This document shows, in pieces, positions 55,024-64,000 of a stretch of DNA of 64,000 nt (position 1 is the stretch's first letter; each line of letters begins with the position of its first letter). A program made the position numbers and the translations under genes. The stretch spans positions 620,001-684,000 of the forward strand of contig NZ_CP097843.1 of the NCBI RefSeq assembly GCF_023611505.1, given 5' to 3'. The stretch comes from Streptococcus oralis. Its GTDB lineage: Bacteria; Bacillota; Bacilli; Lactobacillales; Streptococcaceae. The notes below the pieces were generated by a model. It saw only the letters and a list, made by a program, of their open reading frames with translations. It had not been told where the DNA came from and did not search any database.

Positions 55024-55959
55024 TCAGTTTTTAAGCAAGTTTTTTAACTTTTGATAGATGATTTCGTTTTCTTCTAGACTATAGGAATTGGCGCCACTAG
55101 CTAATGGATGTCCTCCTCCGTCGTGTTCTTTGGCAATTTCATTGATAGGGGTGATTTTACTGCGCATACGCACACGGAAGTGACCGTCAACTTGCTCAAC
55201 AAAGATGGCCCAAGCCTTAACGGTATCAATTCGACCAGGTGCCCCGACAATCGCAGCCGTTTCAGCATCCGTAACCTTATATTTTTCCAAGATGTCTTGA
55301 GTAAGCAGAACGCGTGCAGCCCCATTATCATCAACTTCTAAGTGATCATAAACATACCCTTGCAATTTTGCAATCTTGAAGCTCATGGTATCCATTTGAC
55401 GAGACAATCCAGCAAAGTCAAAATCAACTTCTCGGAGCTGGCCAGCTATTCTAAAGGTACGGGCACTAGTTGAAGGGTAGAGAAAACGCCCAGTGTCCCC
55501 GACAATTCCTGCATAGAGAAGTCGTGCCACTTCACTAGACAAAGCCAGCTGATTTTCTTGAGCAAATAGAGCAATCATTTCACTAGCACTGCTTGAACTT
55601 GTATCCACCCAAGATAGGTCACCATAGATATCATCATTTGGATGGTGATCGATTTTGATGGTGAAAGCAGCTTGTTCATAGCGTTTATCATCGATACGAG
55701 GACGATTCGCTGTATCACAAATAATAGCAAGAGCTTCGTGGTAGTCACTGTCTTGGACAGTATCCATTTCCGCCATCCAGGATAGAGTTGGTTCGTTAAA
55801 ACCGACTGCTTTGATGGTCTTTTCTGGAAAATGGTGTGTAAGAAGAGCTTTCAAGCCTACCTGACTCCCTATGGCATCAGGATCTGGTTTCATATGACGA
55901 TGAATGATAATGGTATCGTATTCTTTGATTTTCTCTAATATTTGCTGGCAAATTTCCAT
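55024..55959 (-). CDS. pde2: DHH/DHHA1 phosphoesterase (Pde2/NrnA type)
   Basis: The 311-residue protein has the DHH catalytic domain (IIHRHMKPDPDAIGSQVGL, ICDTANRPRID, KIDHHPNDDIYGD) and the DHHA1 substrate domain (GGGHPLASGANSYS). It is close in length and motifs to pneumococcal Pde2, which hydrolyses pApA (and c-di-AMP) to AMP, and to NrnA, which degrades nanoRNA and pAp. It is divergent from the flavodoxin gene. Confidence 0.92.
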   Translation of the reverse strand: MEICQQILEKIKEYDTIIIHRHMKPDPDAIGSQVGLKALLTHHFPEKTIKAVGFNEPTLSWMAEMDTVQDSDYHEALAIICDTANRPRIDDKRYEQAAFTIKIDHHPNDDIYGDLSWVDTSSSSASEMIALFAQENQLALSSEVARLLYAGIVGDTGRFLYPSTSARTFRIAGQLREVDFDFAGLSRQMDTMSFKIAKLQGYVYDHLEVDDNGAARVLLTQDILEKYKVTDAETAAIVGAPGRIDTVKAWAIFVEQVDGHFRVRMRSKITPINEIAKEHDGGGHPLASGANSYSLEENEIIYQKLKNLLKN

Positions 55960-56061
55960 AATAACCTCAATTCTTTCTCATTTCATTGTAGCACAAGAAT
56001 TTTTATTTTTAAAATGAAAAAGATATGATATAATGGAGGAAGATAAATTGAGGAGGACGAT

Positions 56062-56505
56062 ATGGCATTAGCAAAAATTGTATTTGCCAGTATGACCGGT
56101 AATACCGAAGAAATTGCAGATATTGTAGCAGACAAATTACGTGACTTGGGCTTGGATGTCGATGTGGATGAATGTACAACTGTTGACGCTTCAGACTTCT
56201 TGGAGGCGGACATCGCAATCGTTGCGACCTATACTTATGGTGATGGAGAATTGCCTGATGAGATGATGGACTTCTACGAAGACCTAGCAGATATCAACTT
56301 GAATGGCAAAATCTACGGGGTTGTTGGATCAGGTGATACCTTCTACGACGAATTCTGTAAGGCTGTTGATGACTTTGATCGCGTATTTGTAGCGACAGGA
56401 GCAGAAAAAGGTTCAGAGTGCGTTAAAGTAGACCTTTCTGCCGAAGAAGAAGACATCGAACGCTTGGAACAATTCGCAGAAGAATTGGCTGCAAAAGTAG
56501 GATAA
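56062..56505 (+). CDS. Flavodoxin
   Basis: The 147-residue acidic protein binds FMN. The phosphate loop SMTGNTEEIA lies at residues 10-19, the Tyr loop TYTYGDGELPDE around 57 and GSGDTFYDEFCKAVDDFD around 93. It is a low-potential electron carrier, for example for pyruvate-formate lyase activation or ribonucleotide reductase systems. GAGGAG precedes the ATG. Confidence 0.95.
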   Translation: MALAKIVFASMTGNTEEIADIVADKLRDLGLDVDVDECTTVDASDFLEADIAIVATYTYGDGELPDEMMDFYEDLADINLNGKIYGVVGSGDTFYDEFCKAVDDFDRVFVATGAEKGSECVKVDLSAEEEDIERLEQFAEELAAKVG

Positions 56506-56530
56506 GAATCAAACTGCGCTGACTGGAAGT

Positions 56531-56586
56531 CACATTAATATACAAAAGAAGTTGAGATTTCTCAACTTCTTTTGTATATTAATGTG
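56531..56586. repeat. Perfect 27-bp inverted repeat between flavodoxin and DUF3042 genes
   Basis: The arms at 56531-56557 and 56560-56586 are perfectly complementary with a 2-base centre (GTTGAGA-tt-TCTCAAC). The right arm includes the stop and last codons of the DUF3042 gene. The A/T-rich flanks of the GAAGTTGAGA core let it serve as a bidirectional terminator for the convergent pair, but it is much longer than needed. Confidence 0.9.
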
Positions 56587-56749
56587 ATACGCGACGGCGA
56601 GCTGCCTTTTTGCGGTTTTCTTCGATGAAAGCTGCTTTTTGCTCTTCTGGCTCAATCACTTTCTTTTTAATTGCGTATACTGCACCTGCAACGGCAGCGA
56701 CAGTTCCCGCGACACCTGTTACAAGACCTTTTGCGAATCCTTTAGCCAT
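56579..56749 (-). CDS. DUF3042 family small protein
   Basis: The 56-residue protein has a hydrophobic N-terminal helix (MAKGFAKGLVTGVAGTVAAV, GAVYAIKKK) and a charged tail (EPEEQKAAFIEENRKKAARR), the pattern of DUF3042 in Lactobacillales. It is probably membrane-associated and of unknown function. AAGGAGG lies 7 bases before this ATG; longer in-frame extensions upstream are not credible. Confidence 0.88.
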   Translation of the reverse strand: MAKGFAKGLVTGVAGTVAAVAGAVYAIKKKVIEPEEQKAAFIEENRKKAARRRVSH

Positions 56750-56869
56750 GAGTCTTCCTCCTTTATCTTCCCGATCAGCCAGGCTCCTTAAGAGGTAGCA
56801 TTTTTCTGACTGACCTTTTTGTGATATAATAATAGTAACGAAAAAATGGGAATTTTTCAAGGAAAAAAG

Positions 56870-57754
56870 ATGAAAACAAAAATAATTGTGATTGTTGGAC
56901 CGACTGCTGTTGGGAAGACAGCCCTTGCTATTGAAGTAGCCAAGCGCTTTGGTGGAGAGGTGGTCAGCGGTGACAGTCAGCAAGTATACAGAGGGTTGGA
57001 TATTGGGACGGCCAAGGCCAGCCCAGAGGAGCAAGCATCTGTTCCTCATCATTTGATTGATGTCAGAGAGGTGACCGAGTCTTACTCGGCTTTTGATTTT
57101 GTTTCAGAAGCTAAGAAGGCTATTGAGGATATTCATAACCGTGGTAAGCTTGCTATTATCGCGGGTGGTACAGGGCTTTATATCCAGAGCTTGCTGGAAG
57201 GATACCATCTAGGTGGAGAAACACCTCATGAGGAGATTTTAGCTTATCGGGCTAGCTTGGAGCCTTATTCAGATGAGGAATTAGCCCATCTCGTGAAGCA
57301 AGCAGGTCTTGAAATTCCCCAGTTTAACCGTCGTCGTGCCATGCGCGCCTTGGAGATTGCCCATTTTGGTCAGGATTTGGAAAATCAAGAGACTTTGTAT
57401 GAACCTCTGATTATCTGCTTAGATGATGAGCGTAGTCAGCTTTATGAACGTATCAACAACCGAGTGGATCTGATGTTTGAGGCTGGGCTTTTGGATGAGG
57501 CCAAGTGGCTTTTTGACCATTACCCTGATGCGCAGGCAGCCAAAGGAATTGGCTACAAGGAACTATTTCCATATTTCCGTGGGGAGCAGACTTTAGAGGA
57601 AGCTAGTGAGAGTCTCAAACAGGTTACCCGTCGTTTTGCCAAGCGTCAGTTGACCTGGTTCCGTAATCGCATGCAGGTGACCTTTTATCAGATAGGAGAG
57701 TCTGGCGTGAAGGAGCGTATTCTAAGCCAGATTGAGGAGTTTTTAAATGATTGA
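56870..57754 (+). CDS. miaA: tRNA dimethylallyltransferase
   Basis: The 294-residue enzyme adds isopentenyl to A37 of tRNAs reading UNN codons. It has the P-loop [29 protein letters not shown] and the late [15 protein letters not shown] and [14 protein letters not shown] blocks. ATG 56870 ([12 protein letters not shown]) with AAGGAAAA upstream is preferred to 56846. An extended -10 TGATATAAT lies at 56822-56830. It overlaps hflX by 8 bases. Confidence 0.97.
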   Translation: MKTKIIVIVGPTAVGKTALAIEVAKRFGGEVVSGDSQQVYRGLDIGTAKASPEEQASVPHHLIDVREVTESYSAFDFVSEAKKAIEDIHNRGKLAIIAGGTGLYIQSLLEGYHLGGETPHEEILAYRASLEPYSDEELAHLVKQAGLEIPQFNRRRAMRALEIAHFGQDLENQETLYEPLIICLDDERSQLYERINNRVDLMFEAGLLDEAKWLFDHYPDAQAAKGIGYKELFPYFRGEQTLEEASESLKQVTRRFAKRQLTWFRNRMQVTFYQIGESGVKERILSQIEEFLND

Positions 57755-58985
57755 AACGGAGAAAAAAGAAGAACGGGTCCTGCTAATTGGTGTTGAACTG
57801 CAGGGCATGGATAATTTTGACCTGTCCATGGAAGAGTTGGCCAGTCTGGCTAAGACAGCTGGGGCAGTCGTAGTCGATAGCTACAGACAAAAACGTGAAA
57901 AATATGATTCCAAGACCTTTGTTGGCTCTGGTAAGTTGGAAGAGATTGCACTGATGGTAGATGCGGAAGAAATTAGCACTGTCATCGTCAATAATCGTCT
58001 GACACCACGGCAAAATGTCAATCTAGAGGAAGTTCTGGGTGTCAAGGTGATTGACCGTATGCAGTTGATTCTGGATATCTTTGCTATGCGAGCTCGAAGC
58101 CATGAAGGAAAACTTCAAGTGCATTTGGCCCAGCTTAAGTACCTCTTACCTCGCTTGGTTGGTCAGGGAATTATGCTCAGCCGTCAGGCAGGGGGAATTG
58201 GTTCCCGTGGTCCAGGTGAGAGTCAGTTGGAACTGAACCGACGTAGTGTTCGCAATCAAATCACAGATATTGAGCGTCAGCTTAAGGTAGTTGAGAAGAA
58301 TCGAGCGACAGTCAGAGAAAAACGCTTGGAGTCAAGTACCTTTAAGATTGGTTTGATTGGTTATACCAATGCTGGGAAGTCAACCATCATGAACACCTTG
58401 ACCAGTAAGACCCAGTATGAAGCGGACGAACTCTTTGCGACTCTGGACGCGACGACTAAGAGTATCCATCTGGGAGGCAATCTTCAGGTTACCTTGACTG
58501 ATACTGTTGGCTTTATCCAAGATTTGCCAACAGAATTGGTGTCCAGTTTTAAGTCAACCTTGGAAGAAAGTAAGCATGTAGACCTTCTGGTTCATGTCAT
58601 TGATGCCAGCAATCCTTATCACGAGGAGCATGAAAAAACGGTTCTGTCTATCATGAAAGACTTGGATATGGAGGATATTCCTCGTCTGACCCTTTATAAT
58701 AAAGCGGATTTGGTGGAGGATTTCACGCCTACTCAAACGCCGTATGCCCTCATTTCTGCCAAGTCTGAGGATAGTCGTGAGCAGTTGCAGGCTTTATTTT
58801 TAGAGAAAATCAAGGATATTTTTGAATCCTTTACTCTACGGGTGCCTTTTTCTAAGTCCTACAAGATTCATGATTTGGAAAGTGTAGCGATTCTTGAAGA
58901 TCGTGACTACCAAGATGATGGAGAAGCGATTACAGGCTATATTTCGGAGAAAAACAAATGGAGGTTAGCGGAATTTTATGACTGA
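57747..58985 (+). CDS. hflX: GTPase HflX
   Basis: The 412-residue protein has the N-terminal HflX domain ([30 protein letters not shown]), the conserved [28 protein letters not shown] linker region, and a G domain with G1 [10 protein letters not shown]3 DTVGF and G4 NKADL. It splits stalled or hibernating ribosomes. It lies in the conserved miaA-hflX order and overlaps the downstream unknown gene by 8 bases. Confidence 0.97.
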   Translation: MIETEKKEERVLLIGVELQGMDNFDLSMEELASLAKTAGAVVVDSYRQKREKYDSKTFVGSGKLEEIALMVDAEEISTVIVNNRLTPRQNVNLEEVLGVKVIDRMQLILDIFAMRARSHEGKLQVHLAQLKYLLPRLVGQGIMLSRQAGGIGSRGPGESQLELNRRSVRNQITDIERQLKVVEKNRATVREKRLESSTFKIGLIGYTNAGKSTIMNTLTSKTQYEADELFATLDATTKSIHLGGNLQVTLTDTVGFIQDLPTELVSSFKSTLEESKHVDLLVHVIDASNPYHEEHEKTVLSIMKDLDMEDIPRLTLYNKADLVEDFTPTQTPYALISAKSEDSREQLQALFLEKIKDIFESFTLRVPFSKSYKIHDLESVAILEDRDYQDDGEAITGYISEKNKWRLAEFYD

Positions 58986-59601
58986 TATTAAAACCTTGGC
59001 TCTAAAATATGGGGGCTATACAAGTCTGGATAAGGTCTATCTGGATCAACTTCTAGCTGGCAAAACAGAACAAGAGCAGTTGGCTCTCATTACCCCTCCG
59101 CCCAGTGTAGTGAATGCTTACTTTGCAGAACTCTACCAGAAAAAGAGTCCTGAAGCTGCGACGGATTATTTTGCAGAACTAAGCCAGGAATTGAACCTCT
59201 ACAATGCTGAGCCAAGTTTCACCTTTGAAAATAAGCCTTTCATTCGTCTTAATTTATCTGGCAAATCTTTTGGATTTTGCTACGAGAGTGAAGGACTGGG
59301 AAGGATTTTCTCTGAAAATGAAGAGGAAATCTCGAATGACTTGCTTTTTGAGATTGCGCAAATTTTCCCCCATCAACTCGTCTTTGAAGAGTCTGGAAAG
59401 ATTTACATGAAGGATGCCGGAGACGAAGAAGTTGTTAGTGTGGAGAGTCTCACAGCTTTGACAGATTTGGAAAGCTTGGCTGATGGTTGCAAACGTCTCA
59501 AAGGTTATAGCCAAGAGGATTTATTACAAGAAGCTGTTGCTTTTTCTGGCAAGCGCTATTTCCGATCGGAAAACCGCACAGCCATGTTATATATTGATTA
59601 A
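58978..59601 (+). CDS. Conserved hypothetical protein in the miaA-hflX-rnz operon
   Basis: I know this 207-residue cytoplasmic protein only as an uncharacterised streptococcal gene, sometimes mislabelled cystathionine beta-lyase. It has no PLP motif and no recognisable catalytic site. Its N-terminal half has [20 protein letters not shown]; its C-terminal half has [22 protein letters not shown]. Translational overlap with hflX and a 14-base gap to rnz suggest a role in RNA or ribosome metabolism, but that is inference. Confidence 0.8.
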   Translation: MTDIKTLALKYGGYTSLDKVYLDQLLAGKTEQEQLALITPPPSVVNAYFAELYQKKSPEAATDYFAELSQELNLYNAEPSFTFENKPFIRLNLSGKSFGFCYESEGLGRIFSENEEEISNDLLFEIAQIFPHQLVFEESGKIYMKDAGDEEVVSVESLTALTDLESLADGCKRLKGYSQEDLLQEAVAFSGKRYFRSENRTAMLYID

Positions 59602-59615
59602 TTAGAAAGTATCAA

Positions 59616-60545
59616 ATGGATATTCAATTTTTAGGAACGGGGGCTGGTCAGCCCTCTAAAGCCCGCAACGTCTCAAGTCTCGCCCTGAAACTCTTGGATG
59701 AGATTAACGAAGTTTGGCTCTTTGACTGTGGAGAAGGAACGCAAAATCGCATTCTGGAAACCACGATTCGACCACGTAAGGTCAGCAAAATCTTTATCAC
59801 TCACCTGCATGGAGACCATATCTTTGGCTTGCCAGGATTCCTTTCTAGTCGTGCCTTTCAGGCCAATGAAGAGCAGACAGATTTGGACATCTATGGACCG
59901 CAAGGGATCAAGTCCTTTGTCTTAACTAGTCTTCGTGTGTCAGGTTCTCGTCTGCCTTACCGCATTCATTTTCATGAGTTTGGCCAAGATTCTCTAGGGA
60001 AAATCCTTGAGACCGATAAATTCACTGTGTATGCAGAGGAGCTGGACCACACTATTTTCTGTGTTGGCTATCGTGTCATGCAAAAGGACTTGGAAGGAAC
60101 CTTGGATGCTGAGAAGCTCAAGGCTGCTGGTGTCCCATTTGGTCCGCTTTTTGGAAAAATCAAAAACGGCCAGGATGTTGTTTTGGATGATGGGACTGAA
60201 ATCAAGGCGGCAGACTATATCTCAGCTCCCCGTCCTGGTAAGATTATCACTATTCTAGGAGACACCCGAAAAACCAATGCTAGTGTGCGTTTAGCTGTCA
60301 ATGCCGATGTCCTTGTCCATGAGTCGACTTATGGCAAGGGAGATGAAAAAATTGCTCGCAATCACGGTCACTCAACCAATATGCAGGCAGCACAAGTAGC
60401 AGCAGAAGCCAGTGCTAAGCGCCTCTTGCTCAATCATATCAGTGCTCGTTTCCTTTCAAAAGATATCAGCCAGCTTAAGAAAGATGCAGCTAGTATTTTT
60501 GAGAATGTCCATGTGGTTAAAGACTTGGAAGAAGTGGAAATCTAG
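59616..60545 (+). CDS. rnz: Ribonuclease Z
   Basis: The 309-residue metallo-beta-lactamase-fold nuclease trims tRNA 3' ends that lack encoded CCA. It has [17 protein letters not shown] at the start, the zinc motif [12 protein letters not shown] around residue 63, and later [11 protein letters not shown] and LLNHISARF. The need for it is visible here: the tRNA-Ser in this window has no encoded CCA. Confidence 0.97.
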   Translation: MDIQFLGTGAGQPSKARNVSSLALKLLDEINEVWLFDCGEGTQNRILETTIRPRKVSKIFITHLHGDHIFGLPGFLSSRAFQANEEQTDLDIYGPQGIKSFVLTSLRVSGSRLPYRIHFHEFGQDSLGKILETDKFTVYAEELDHTIFCVGYRVMQKDLEGTLDAEKLKAAGVPFGPLFGKIKNGQDVVLDDGTEIKAADYISAPRPGKIITILGDTRKTNASVRLAVNADVLVHESTYGKGDEKIARNHGHSTNMQAAQVAAEASAKRLLLNHISARFLSKDISQLKKDAASIFENVHVVKDLEEVEI

Positions 60546-60565
60546 AAGATTGAGAAAGGATAAGT

Positions 60566-61321
60566 ATGCGTACTATTCTCATTACCGGAGCTAGCGGTGG
60601 CTTAGCCCAAGAAATGGTCAAACTCTTGCCAGATGACCAATTGATCTTGCTAGGTAGAAACAAGGAAAAACTGGCACAACTCTACGGAAATCATCCTAAT
60701 GTGGAATGGATTGAAATCGACATTACTGATGACTCAGCCCTAGAAACTCTGGTCGCTGACCTCTATCTCCGTTATGGCAAGATTGATGTCTTGATTAACA
60801 ATGCTGGATATGGAATTTTTGAAGATTTCGACCAGATTTCTGACAAAGACATTCATCAGATGTTTGAGGTTAATACCTTTGCCCTGATGAACCTTTCTCG
60901 TCGCATTGGGTGTCGAATGAAGGAAAGTCGAAAAGGCCATATCATCAATATCGTTAGCATGGCAGGGTTGATAGCGACTAGCAAGTCCAGTCTCTACTCA
61001 GCGACCAAGTTTGCGGCTATTGGTTTTTCAAATGCTCTTCGCCTTGAACTTATGCCCTATAGAGTCTATGTGACAACGGTCAATCCAGGACCTATTCGTA
61101 CTGCCTTTTTTGACCAGGCAGACCCAGATGGTAGCTACCTCAAGTCGGTTGACCGTTTCCTGCTGGAGCCAGATACGGTTGCGAAAAAAATCGTTAAGAC
61201 CATAGGAAGAAATAAACGAGAGCTTAATCTCCCAGTCTTACTCAATCTAGCCCATAAGTTTTATACCCTCTTTCCCAAGCTAGCAGATAAGTTGGCAAGA
61301 GAAATCTTTAATTATAAGTGA
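60566..61321 (+). CDS. Short-chain dehydrogenase/reductase
   Basis: The 251-residue Rossmann enzyme has the cofactor loop GASGGLAQEM at residues 8-17, NNAGYG near 76, the catalytic Ser in NIVSMAG and the YSATK Tyr-Lys pair near residue 150. The substrate is unknown. It is last in the miaA-hflX-rnz operon, with AGAAAGGA before the ATG. Confidence 0.93.
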   Translation: MRTILITGASGGLAQEMVKLLPDDQLILLGRNKEKLAQLYGNHPNVEWIEIDITDDSALETLVADLYLRYGKIDVLINNAGYGIFEDFDQISDKDIHQMFEVNTFALMNLSRRIGCRMKESRKGHIINIVSMAGLIATSKSSLYSATKFAAIGFSNALRLELMPYRVYVTTVNPGPIRTAFFDQADPDGSYLKSVDRFLLEPDTVAKKIVKTIGRNKRELNLPVLLNLAHKFYTLFPKLADKLAREIFNYK

Positions 61322-61322
61322 G

Positions 61323-61351
61323 AAAGCTGTTCCCTTGAGGAATGGCTTTTT
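61323..61351 (+). terminator. Terminator after the SDR gene
   Basis: AAAGC-tg-TTCC-cttga-GGAA-tg-GCTTT is followed by TT. Confidence 0.7.
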
Positions 61352-61523
61352 GCTTTAATAAGGAGAAGTTGTTGATCAAAAATAATCCCTGAAAATACTG
61401 GTAGTTTATCTCTATTTGATAGTTTTGGAGTATAATTGAGATAAGAAAGTTCATTAGATAAATGAAGTCCCAAACCAGCTAGCTTACCCTAGATAATGCC
61501 CTATGTATAGCCGGAGGTTGACA

Positions 61524-62058
61524 ATGGAATTATTGACAATTGACCAAATTATTTCCATTATTGAGGAAGCGATACAAGGGCTTGACCCTGAGATAAGAGA
61601 AGGAATTGTCCTGAGCCATACTGAAGTGCCTGTGTCTGAATTGGATCGTTTGAAAAAACAACTACAAATACAAGATTTGGATCCGATTTTTAGGAAGTAT
61701 ATTCTGGTCTATAACTGGGGGCAGGTCGGTTTTTTAAGTTACCAGTTTGGATATGGGGACGACACTAGTCTTACTTGGCTGATCAATCGCAATTTGGAAT
61801 ACCACGATTACTCGACTCTACAAGAAAGAGGCTTGATCATCATTGCAATCTGGGGCGGTCTATGCTCTTGATGCAGAGATGAACTATGATGAAAAAATAT
61901 GGCTGACACCAGATTTTCTAGCATTTGTTAGAGCCATGGGAACGGCCCAATCTGCAGTTTGGAAGGGTTGTGAAAGTGACTTCATCCGCTTGATGACTAG
62001 AATAGGTCATGCGTCCAGTTTGATATTTTGGCAGAGTCTGGTCGGGTTTTATGATTGA
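61524..62058 (+). pseudogene. Frameshifted small hypothetical protein (possible SUKH-like immunity gene)
   Basis: ATG 61524 with CCGGAGG upstream opens a frame that ends early at 61871 (RGLIIIAIWGGLCS). The coding pattern continues in the +1 frame from about 61843 (QSGAVYALDAEMNYDEKIWLTPDFLAFVRAMG) to 62058. Joined at the overlap around 61840-61850 they give about 178 residues resembling SMI1/KNR4 (SUKH) proteins: a Tyr/Trp-rich centre, then GAVYALD and a DFLAFVRAMG helix. The family call is tentative. The cause is a net one-base gain or two-base loss, which could also be a sequencing error. Confidence 0.6.
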
Positions 62059-62076
62059 AAATAGAAGGAGCAGGTC

Positions 62077-62514
62077 ATGGAATTTATTGTAGCTGAGGAA
62101 GGGATTCCTCAAAATATCGGATGTCACGGAGCCCTGATTGCCTATTATGGCAGTGAGATAGAATTTCATTATGAAACCGTTCCACCACACGGTGATGAGA
62201 TTTTTTCTGCCAAGTTGCCTTTGTTGGGGCTTGATCTGCCCTTTTGGATCTATGGGAGAAATCTCATATTTTTAGATGCTTACTACCTATTAGCAGAAAC
62301 AGTTAAGAAAGGGACTTGGAATCCCATAACGAGCATGCTCATCAACATTCATACGGGGGAATACGCCAGCCTAGACCACTGGTACAATCATATATCTATT
62401 GAGCAAAACGGTCTTGAGTTGAAAAATGATTATGATGGACAAGTCCTGACTTTGAAAACGGTTGACAAACTTCATTGGCTTGCCCTAGATGCTGAATCAG
62501 AAGAAAGGAACTAA
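62077..62514 (+). CDS. Hypothetical protein
   Basis: I do not recognise this 145-residue cytoplasmic protein. It is Tyr/Trp/His-rich in its C-terminal half (ITSMLINIHTGEYASLDHWYNHISIEQ), a composition common in small immunity proteins. AGGAGCAGGTC precedes the ATG. It lies 18 bases after the frameshifted gene and 2 bases before the ankyrin gene, so the three are cotranscribed. Confidence 0.75.
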   Translation: MEFIVAEEGIPQNIGCHGALIAYYGSEIEFHYETVPPHGDEIFSAKLPLLGLDLPFWIYGRNLIFLDAYYLLAETVKKGTWNPITSMLINIHTGEYASLDHWYNHISIEQNGLELKNDYDGQVLTLKTVDKLHWLALDAESEERN

Positions 62515-62516
62515 AA

Positions 62517-63581
62517 ATGGCAAAGAAAAGAGTTACATTACCAAAAGAGTTTAAGGATTTAATGGATGAAGGAAATATTGAAGCCCTTAAAGCAGTCTAT
62601 GATCGTTGTGAATTAACCGCTCATGATGGAAGATTTAGCTTATGTACACCTCTGCATATGGGAGGAGTCCCGGATGAATTGGTTATCTGGCTGGTAGAAA
62701 AGGGCCTAGATATCAATATCCCTGATTATTATGGAGCAACTCCTTTGTATCGTCAGGCAACCATGGGGAGAGATACTGTAAAACTCTTGCTCGAATTGGG
62801 TGCAGACATTGAAAAAACCAATACCTATGGTGAGACACCCCTACATGTAGCAGCTGAGTTTTTCCATCCTAAGACTGTCAAACTTCTGATTGACAAAGGA
62901 GCAGATGTTAATGCCAAAAATGATATGGGTAGAACTCCTCTAGCTTCAGTCTTGATGGTTTGTCGGGGGATTTATATTGCCCAAACAGCTGAAATTGCCA
63001 CCATGTTGGTAGAGGCGGGCGCTAAGAAAACTTCTGCTATGAAAGAAAAGGTTGAAAATATTGGTAAGGATTTTGAATTTCACAGAGAAGGTATCCATCC
63101 TGACTACATAGAGGCTGCAGATAAAGGCTTAACGAAGCTCTATGAGATATTTGATGTTAAGCCTGTAGCCAAACGAATAACCCACGATGGAGTTTCACCG
63201 ATTAAGCTAGTAGAAGGATCCTGGGAGGAACAATATGAGGAACTTTGGTCCTTCTTAATCCCTTCGAGTGGGCCAGCCAAAACTGTTCAGGGAGAAGCTA
63301 TCCGTATACCAGGCAGAGTTCGAGATGAACTGGATCGCAATGGTGGGGCCAACTGGGACAGAGACTATAGAAAAATGCTTCAAGCTCTCCCTCAATACCT
63401 GTCTTTAGGAAGCTCTCTTTCAGATCAAGAATTAGAAGAAATCAAGCAAGTCATTGCGCAAATCCACAGCAAAGAGAATGATGATGAAGCAAGTCTGGAC
63501 CGTCTCTGCCAATTTGCTCTTGCTTGGATTAAGCAAAATCCTAACCCCATTCATCTAGAAGAACCAAGTTATAATCGTTGA
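62517..63581 (+). CDS. Ankyrin-repeat protein
   Basis: The 354-residue protein carries about four ankyrin repeats at residues 35-175 (TPLHMGGVPDELVIWLVEKG, TPLYRQATMGRDTVKLLLELG, TPLHVAAEFFHPKTVKLLI, TPLASVLMV). A C-terminal region without recognised domains follows (EEQYEELWSFLIPSSGPAKT, RIPGRVRDELDRNGGANWDRDY). No signal peptide or membrane segment is present. Ankyrin proteins are frequent in bacterial polyimmunity loci. GAAAGGA lies 6 bases before the ATG. Confidence 0.9.
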   Translation: MAKKRVTLPKEFKDLMDEGNIEALKAVYDRCELTAHDGRFSLCTPLHMGGVPDELVIWLVEKGLDINIPDYYGATPLYRQATMGRDTVKLLLELGADIEKTNTYGETPLHVAAEFFHPKTVKLLIDKGADVNAKNDMGRTPLASVLMVCRGIYIAQTAEIATMLVEAGAKKTSAMKEKVENIGKDFEFHREGIHPDYIEAADKGLTKLYEIFDVKPVAKRITHDGVSPIKLVEGSWEEQYEELWSFLIPSSGPAKTVQGEAIRIPGRVRDELDRNGGANWDRDYRKMLQALPQYLSLGSSLSDQELEEIKQVIAQIHSKENDDEASLDRLCQFALAWIKQNPNPIHLEEPSYNR

Positions 63582-63622
63582 AAGAAATTTTAAGCTAGTT
63601 AAAATAAAGAAATCATGGTGAA

Positions 63623-64000
63623 ATGATGCAACTAATTGACCAAGTTAAAAAAATAGAAACTTATATTTGTGAGTGTTTTGAAGACTGGGATTTGGATGAT
63701 CCTGTAGAGGAAGGATATCTGGAAGATTATCAGGGCATTTCTGGTGCTTCTGAGGAAGAGCTTCAAGCCTTTGAGGAAATATTTGGCATTCGTCTACCTA
63801 GTGACTTCAAAGAGCTCTATAGCTATAAAAATGGGAGTAAATACCTCTCTATTTTACCTTGTGTAATTGACCAGAGAGATTTGACTTTTTCTCTCATGAG
63901 TCTACAGGAAATTGAGACTTGTAAAAAGTACTTTCAAAATAGGGATGCTTTGTTAACAGAATTTCCCGACTATTTTTCTAGTCAAGACCTAGAAAACATG
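63623..64000 (+). CDS. SMI1/KNR4 (SUKH) domain protein, 3' end outside window
   Basis: The frame is open from ATG 63623 (or 63626) to the window end, giving 126 residues. SEEELQAFEEIFGIRLPSDFKELYSYKNGS is the hallmark N-terminal SUKH motif (E-x-x-L-G-x-x-L-P-x-x-Y/F-x-x-x-L-x-x-x-N-G). SUKH proteins are common immunity proteins against nuclease toxins. The ribosome-binding site is weak (TGGTGAA). Confidence 0.85.
   Translation, partial: MMQLIDQVKKIETYICECFEDWDLDDPVEEGYLEDYQGISGASEEELQAFEEIFGIRLPSDFKELYSYKNGSKYLSILPCVIDQRDLTFSLMSLQEIETCKKYFQNRDALLTEFPDYFSSQDLENM

Noticed and set aside
56750..57052. 101-codon upstream extension of the DUF3042 protein on the minus strand
   Set aside because: It overlaps the miaA promoter and start, while AAGGAGG precedes the short form.
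1..64000. CRISPR array, insertion sequence or prophage
   Set aside because: No regular spaced direct repeats, transposase, integrase or phage structural genes were seen.

Overview
The window is chromosomal DNA of a low-GC Gram-positive coccus. Gene content, protein sequences, a BOX-type repeat, extended -10 promoters (TGnTATAAT) and an ssrA tag reading AKNNTSYALAA all point to a mitis-group Streptococcus (S. mitis, S. oralis or S. pneumoniae type). An Nramp manganese transporter and a PrtA-like protease directly upstream of glyQ suggest a commensal relative rather than a standard pneumococcus; this is inference from memory, not a database comparison. About 60 genes are almost all core housekeeping genes. 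There is no prophage, insertion sequence or CRISPR array.

Layout. 1-1.6 kb: 3' end of a large PrtA-like surface protease. 1.7-5.4 kb: T-box-controlled glyQ-glyS plus a DUF896 gene. 5.5-10 kb: a redox cluster with a minus-strand operon (ApbE flavin transferase, FMN reductase, FMN reductase-PAS fusion) divergent from nox, both promoters carrying cre-like sites. 10-11.6 kb: pdxST. 11.6-17.2 kb: hemolysin III, a DUF1836 regulator, GNAT, Ogt, an ArsC/Spx-like protein, an amino-acid ABC transporter and trxB. 17.2-21.6 kb: rlmB, def, a CapA-like protein, a HAD phosphatase and a GDSL esterase. 21.6-22.3 kb: tmRNA and tRNA-Ser. 22.4-26 kb: the fructose operon fruR-fruK-fruA, with fruA split by a 10-bp tandem duplication. 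26-32.4 kb: a helical-repeat protein, ftsK, a small membrane protein, a cysteine desulfurase and thiI. 32.5-35.3 kb: two esterase-fold hydrolases with an ATP-grasp ligase. 35.4-41.3 kb: aquaporin, cppA, a beta-lactamase-fold protein, an EamA transporter, a uracil permease and rsmG. 41.3-46.6 kb: lemA, htpX, an ABC-F gene with a long leader, a BOX repeat, yceD and nth. 46.6-53 kb: pyrR-pyrB-carA-carB, with a PyrR attenuator at the head and a 448-nt structured gap before carB. 53-61.3 kb: mntH, rpmE2, a Pde2-like DHH phosphoesterase, flavodoxin, DUF3042, miaA, hflX, an unknown gene, rnz and an SDR. 61.5-64 kb: a run of small unknown, ankyrin and SUKH proteins resembling a polyimmunity island.

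How the genes work together. pyrR and the uracil permease both have PyrR-type leaders, so uracil import and de novo synthesis should respond to the same signal. nox and the apbE operon have mirror-image promoters with cre-like sites at the -35, suggesting joint CcpA control. ThiI and the adjacent desulfurase can supply sulfur for tRNA 4-thiouridine.

The most interesting candidate system is the apbE cluster. The reductase-PAS protein ends in two copies of a DATSGAS motif that fits the ApbE flavinylation consensus, suggesting a cytosolic reductase with a covalently FMN-loaded tail made by the enzyme encoded two genes upstream. Other leads are an ABC-F gene with a three-codon leader ORF and terminator, the carA-carB gap, the broken fruA, probable leaderless starts of rlmB and ftsK, the two-esterase/ATP-grasp operon, and the immunity-like island at the right edge.
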